From assembly GCA_938036925.1 (NCBI GenBank), contig CALHVU010000001.1, positions 1 to 8,501 on the forward strand: a stretch of DNA of 8,501 bases, written 5' to 3'. The notes under the pieces are model-generated. The model did not search any database, was not told the DNA's origin, and was given only the letters and a program-made list of their open reading frames with translations. The DNA comes from an uncultured Atopobium sp. (GTDB taxonomy: Bacteria; Actinomycetota; Coriobacteriia; Coriobacteriales; Atopobiaceae). Positions 5,691-8,501 of the stretch are shown here, one piece after another. A program made the translations under genes and the position numbers. The number at the start of each line of letters is the position of its first letter. Positions within the stretch are counted from its first letter, which is position 1.

Positions 5691-6875
5691 TTAGCGACCC
5701 AAAACACGCACGCTATTCTTCTCAATCATGCGCGGCTCAAGGATTATCTGGATTGAAGTGCTATCGTCCACCGGCCCATCTGCGTTTTCCAGGCCTATTC
5801 CGGTAATCTTTGCAGAGACAAGGTCTGTGCCGATATCCGCACCAGCGCTACTACCAGCAGCTGCGCCCTCACCCGCACTAGCAGCGACACCCATCTCGGC
5901 GCCAACGCCAATACCTGCGCTAACCTCCGCACCGCGCTCGCCCAGGCGACGGAACATAATCGAAAGCGCAGCATCAGAAAGCTCATCAACATTTTGCTCA
6001 ATCGAAGTCAGCGCTGGCTCAAACAACGCATCTGAAATGCTGTTATCGTATCCGACAACGGAATAGTCGCGCGGAACATGCAGACCGCGCTCGTACAGAT
6101 AGCGCAACAGCCCAAGCGCAATGTTGTCCGACGTCGCAACAACAGCCGTAGCGTTCACGCGAATCAGCTGCTGAGCTGCAAGATACGCATCAGGAATGTA
6201 ATAATCACTGGTCAGCACAAGCGACTGATCAAGCTCCAGGCCCTTCTCGCCAAGTGCGCGAACGTAGCCGTTGAGGCGCGCGCAGCCGGTGTTGGAGGCG
6301 GTGTTGACCATACACGCGATGCGGCGATGACCGTGGTCTAGCAGGTATTTTGTGGCCAGATAGCCTCCGAGCTCGTTGTTGAACGTGACTTTGTCGCAGT
6401 CGAGCGCGTCGATGGTTCGGTCCACCATGACGTACGGCACGGGCAGCTGCTCCAGGTCGGCGATGAGCTGCTTTGAGGCTTCTACCTCGTCGGACGTGAT
6501 GATAAAGATGCCGTCAGCTCCGCGATTGACCAGCAGACGCACAAGGTCTGCATCGTTTGACGTGCTGTTATCCGAGTTAGTGATGAACAACGCGTACCCG
6601 CGGCGGCGGCACTTCATCTCCAGCATTTTGGCAAACGACGAGAAAAACCGGCTCTCGATATTCGGCACGATCAGCCCCAGTGTCTGCGTGTGCTGTGTGA
6701 CCAGGCTTCTTGCAATCTGGTTGGGAATGTAGTGCTCGCGACGGGCAACGTCGAGGATGCGACGGCGGTTCTCGTCGCTCACGCGCACCGGCCGGCCGTT
6801 CAGTACCAGCGAAACCGTGGCGGGCGACAGCCCCACCTCGCGCGCAATCGTTTTTAGGGTGACTTTTTCTGCCAC
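5691..6875 (-). CDS. LacI/GalR-family transcriptional regulator with Ala/Gly-rich insertion
   Basis: The 394-residue protein starts at GTG 6875, preceded by GAGG (6880-6883). That start places the DNA-binding domain at the N-terminus, as in the family; a longer frame to 7037 adds 54 residues with no family resemblance. The helix-turn-helix is VTLKTIAREVGLSPATVSLVLNG (5-27, split VTLKTIAREV + GLSPATVSLVLNG) and the minor-groove hinge is NQIARSL (52-58). The periplasmic-binding-protein-like sugar domain follows, with LGLIVPN (66-72), DGIFII (121-126), VDRTI (151-155), TSDNIALGLL (248-257) and VVGYDNS (273-279). The usual family length is 330-350. The excess is an Ala/Gly-rich segment at about 316-374, between the RRLGERG helix and the conserved tail QIILEPRMIEKNSV (376-389). 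The effector cannot be read from sequence. Likely targets are xfp, through the operator at 5297-5318, and possibly itself. Confidence 0.93.
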   Translation of the reverse strand: MAEKVTLKTIAREVGLSPATVSLVLNGRPVRVSDENRRRILDVARREHYIPNQIARSLVTQHTQTLGLIVPNIESRFFSSFAKMLEMKCRRRGYALFITNSDNSTSNDADLVRLLVNRGADGIFIITSDEVEASKQLIADLEQLPVPYVMVDRTIDALDCDKVTFNNELGGYLATKYLLDHGHRRIACMVNTASNTGCARLNGYVRALGEKGLELDQSLVLTSDYYIPDAYLAAQQLIRVNATAVVATSDNIALGLLRYLYERGLHVPRDYSVVGYDNSISDALFEPALTSIEQNVDELSDAALSIMFRRLGERGAEVSAGIGVGAEMGVAASAGEGAAAGSSAGADIGTDLVSAKITGIGLENADGPVDDSTSIQIILEPRMIEKNSVRVLGR

Positions 6876-6913
6876 GTTACCTCGCAACTTGCCCCGTTTA
6901 TCGTTGTTGCTTA

Positions 6914-6923
6914 AGTATAATAG
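6914..6923. promoter_or_regulatory. Overlapping divergent -10 elements of the LacI-family and UPF0210 genes
   Basis: On the plus strand a perfect TATAAT lies at 6916-6921, giving a UPF0210 leader of about 135 bases. On the minus strand TATACT (6919-6914) or TATTAT (6922-6917) would give the regulator a leader of about 30-35 bases. Neither direction has a good -35. An inverted repeat GCAAC (6884-6888) / GTTGC (6906-6910) lies between the -10s and the regulator start and could be an autoregulatory site. Confidence 0.4.
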
Positions 6924-6964
6924 TCGAGAAACCCCTGCGGCTTGTCGTCCGCCAAAAGCCAGAC

Positions 6965-7047
6965 GTTGTCTCCACACGACAACCGCACCTGGACCCGACA
7001 CCGCACGCAAGCTGCACCTGCGCCCCGGCGCTCGCACGACAACCGCA
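6965..7047 (+). repeat. Repeated CACGACAACCGCA in the UPF0210 leader
   Basis: CACGACAACCGCA occurs at 6975-6987 and 7035-7047, exactly 60 bases apart, with a degenerate CCGACACCGCA near 6995. GTTGTC (6965-6970) pairs with GACAAC (6978-6983) inside the first copy to make a hairpin. The repeats lie in the predicted untranslated leader. Function is unknown. Confidence 0.55.
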
Positions 7048-7063
7048 TTCCGAGAGGACGCGC

Positions 7064-8428
7064 ATGAACATCACTCCACAGGAAATCGCCGAAACCCTCG
7101 CCATGGTCAGCGAGCAAAATCTTGACCTGCGCACCATTACGATGGGCATCTCGCTCAATAGCTGCGCAGACGAGGACCTGGACCGCATGTGCCAGAAGGT
7201 CTACGACCGCATCACGCGCCAGGCCGAGCACCTGGTGGCCGTGGCCGAGGACCTGGAGCGAGAGTACGGCATTCCTATTGCCAACAAGCGCGTTTCCGTC
7301 ACGCCAATCGCACAGATTGCGGCATGTACCTCGGCGCAAGACCTGACGCCGCTGGCCCACACACTGGACCGCGCAGCCGAGACGTTGGGCATCGACTTCC
7401 TTGGTGGCTTCTCGGCACTGGTCCACAAGGGCCTTGGTGACGCCGACCGCCGACTCATCGCATCCATCCCCGAGGCGCTGGCCACCACGTCGCGCGTCTG
7501 TTCCTCGGTAAACGTCGCGTCTACGCGCGCGGGCATCAACATGGACGCCGTCCTGCTCATGGCCCAGACCGTGCTCGAGGCCGCTCGTCGCACCACCGAC
7601 ATCCAGTGCTACGGTGCCGCTAAGCTGGTCGTTTTTGCCAACATGGTGGAGGACTCCCCCTTCATGGCCGGCGCGGTTCACGGCGGCGGAGAGGCCGATG
7701 CCGTCATTAACGTGGGCGTTTCCGGCCCTGGCGTCATGGCTGCGGCCCTCGCTGAGCTCCCCGACTCCGCAAATCTCATGGACGTTGCCGAGAAAATCAA
7801 GCAGACCGCATTCAAGATTACCCGCGCAGGCGAGCTGATGAGCCGCGAGGCTTCAAGGCGCCTGGGTGTCGAGAAGGGCATCGTAGACCTCAGTCTTGCG
7901 CCTACCCCAGCAGCTGGCGATTCCGTCGCTAAGATTCTGGAGCTCATCGGCGTCGGCGAATGCGGTGGCCCCGGAACTACCTGCGCGCTTGCCCTGCTCA
8001 ACGACGCTGTCAAGAAGGGCGGCGTCATGGCGTCGTCCAGCGTCGGCGGCCTGTCCGGCGCGTTCATCCCGGTTTCCGAGGATGCGGGCATGATCCGCGC
8101 AGCTCAAGACGGTGCGCTTTCTCTCGAGAAACTCGAGGCAATGACGTCAGTCTGCTCCGTTGGTCTGGACATGATTGCTATTCCTGGTGATTCTTCCGTG
8201 GAAACCATTGCGGGCATCATCGCAGATGAGATGGCCATTGGCGTCATCAACACCAAGACCACGGCGGTCCGCGTTATCCCAGCTATCGGCTATAACGAGG
8301 GAGACGTCCTGGAGTTTGGCGGTCTCTTTGGTTCCGCGCCCATCATGCCGGTCAATCAATTTGCGGGCTCCGTGCTTGCCCACCGAGGAGGTCGCTTCCC
8401 CGCTCCACTCAATTCGCTCAAGAACTAG
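7064..8428 (+). CDS. UPF0210 (DUF711) PFL-family protein
   Basis: The 454-residue product matches the UPF0210/DUF711 family in length (about 445-455) and signatures: TITMGISL (24-31), DFLGGFSALVHKG (111-123), VHGGGEADAVINVGVSGPGV (205-224), VGECGGPGTTCALALLNDAV (297-316), SVGGLSGAFIPVSEDAGM (326-343) and the C-terminal GGRFPAPLNSLKN (442-454). A solved streptococcal member has a pyruvate formate-lyase-like barrel, but the family lacks a demonstrated enzymatic activity and should not be read as an active formate lyase. No signal peptide or membrane segment is seen. ATG 7064 follows AGAGGA (7053-7058) at five bases. In many genomes this gene follows a small ACT-domain protein (UPF0237); here the upstream neighbour is a divergent LacI-family gene and no ACT gene is in the window. 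The stop is only 18 bases from the palindrome at 8447, and no ordinary terminator is visible. Confidence 0.93.
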   Translation: MNITPQEIAETLAMVSEQNLDLRTITMGISLNSCADEDLDRMCQKVYDRITRQAEHLVAVAEDLEREYGIPIANKRVSVTPIAQIAACTSAQDLTPLAHTLDRAAETLGIDFLGGFSALVHKGLGDADRRLIASIPEALATTSRVCSSVNVASTRAGINMDAVLLMAQTVLEAARRTTDIQCYGAAKLVVFANMVEDSPFMAGAVHGGGEADAVINVGVSGPGVMAAALAELPDSANLMDVAEKIKQTAFKITRAGELMSREASRRLGVEKGIVDLSLAPTPAAGDSVAKILELIGVGECGGPGTTCALALLNDAVKKGGVMASSSVGGLSGAFIPVSEDAGMIRAAQDGALSLEKLEAMTSVCSVGLDMIAIPGDSSVETIAGIIADEMAIGVINTKTTAVRVIPAIGYNEGDVLEFGGLFGSAPIMPVNQFAGSVLAHRGGRFPAPLNSLKN

Positions 8429-8446
8429 CAAAAGAGCCTCCACATC

Positions 8447-8501
8447 TGAACTGCCTCCCATTTCTTATGTCCAAGAAATGGGAGGCAGTTCATATGCGGG
8501 T
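8447..8501 (+). mobile_element. Probable left end of an IS3-family (IS150-type) insertion sequence, cut by the window edge
   Basis: TGAACTGCCTCCCATTTCTT (8447-8466) and its exact reverse complement (8473-8492) form a 20-bp perfect stem around an ATGTCC loop. The outer sequence starts with TG, ends with CA, and resembles the IS150-type tip that begins TG-ACTGC-CCCATTT. A GGGAGG ribosome site (8480-8485) in the right arm precedes ATG 8494, 47 bases inside the TG end, which is the usual place for orfA. No T-run follows the stem, so it is not a standard terminator. The body and other end lie outside the window. A solitary palindromic repeat is the main alternative. Confidence 0.5.
8494..8501 (+). 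CDS. Possible start of a transposase orfA (only two codons visible)
   Basis: ATG 8494 followed by CGG and GT lies eight bases after a GGGAGG site. The position relative to the IS-like end fits an IS3-family orfA. Nothing of the protein can be judged beyond Met-Arg. Confidence 0.3.

Noticed and set aside
6876..7037. Extended N-terminus for the LacI-family regulator, starting at 7037
   Set aside because: The extra 54 residues precede the helix-turn-helix, which is N-terminal in this family, and would span the promoter region. GTG 6875 has a ribosome site.
8447..8492. Rho-independent terminator of the UPF0210 gene
   Set aside because: The stem is perfect and long, but no T-tract follows it on either strand. 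The TG...CA ends and the inner ribosome site fit an IS end better, though some transcription stop is possible.

Overview
The window looks like chromosomal DNA from a fairly GC-rich, fermentative actinobacterium. A coriobacterium of the Atopobium/Olsenella type is my best guess. It rests on the bifidobacterial-type phosphoketolase, the gene mix and the strong AGGAGG-type ribosome sites; it is an inference, not a species call.

Layout. Bases 1-1076 (minus) hold the 5' part of mfd, the transcription-repair coupling factor, running off the left edge. Divergent from it is nth (endonuclease III, 1357-2028, plus), followed by a clear intrinsic terminator at 2077-2109. A gene-free convergent stretch (2029-2600) follows. 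Bases 2110-2207 show nothing recognisable. Bases 2208-2498 are dense in palindromes and ~31-32 bp spaced repeats. The xfp terminator (2536-2574, minus) closes it. xfp (2601-5072, minus) encodes a full-length xylulose-5-P/fructose-6-P phosphoketolase.

Upstream of xfp is a 618-base gene-free stretch (5073-5690). It holds a hairpin-rich xfp leader, a candidate promoter, a perfect 22-bp LacI-type operator (5297-5318), an overlapping hairpin pair (5370-5402), three copies of a 24-bp repeat (5463-5610) and a weak terminator-like hairpin for the next gene. That gene is a LacI-family regulator (5691-6875, minus) with an unusual Ala/Gly-rich insertion. Divergent from it is a UPF0210/DUF711 'PFL family' protein (7064-8428, plus). 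The right edge (8447-8501) carries a perfect 20-bp-stem palindrome resembling an IS3-family (IS150-type) end, with a ribosome site and ATG just inside it. A transposase gene probably begins there.

How the genes may work together. mfd and nth are both DNA-repair genes sharing one divergent control region. The LacI-family gene next to xfp, and the palindromic operator upstream of xfp, suggest local sugar-responsive control of the phosphoketolase shunt, which makes acetyl phosphate. No complete new multi-gene system is visible. The least explained parts are the non-coding repeats in 2208-2498 and 5463-5610, the LacI insertion and the right-edge palindrome.
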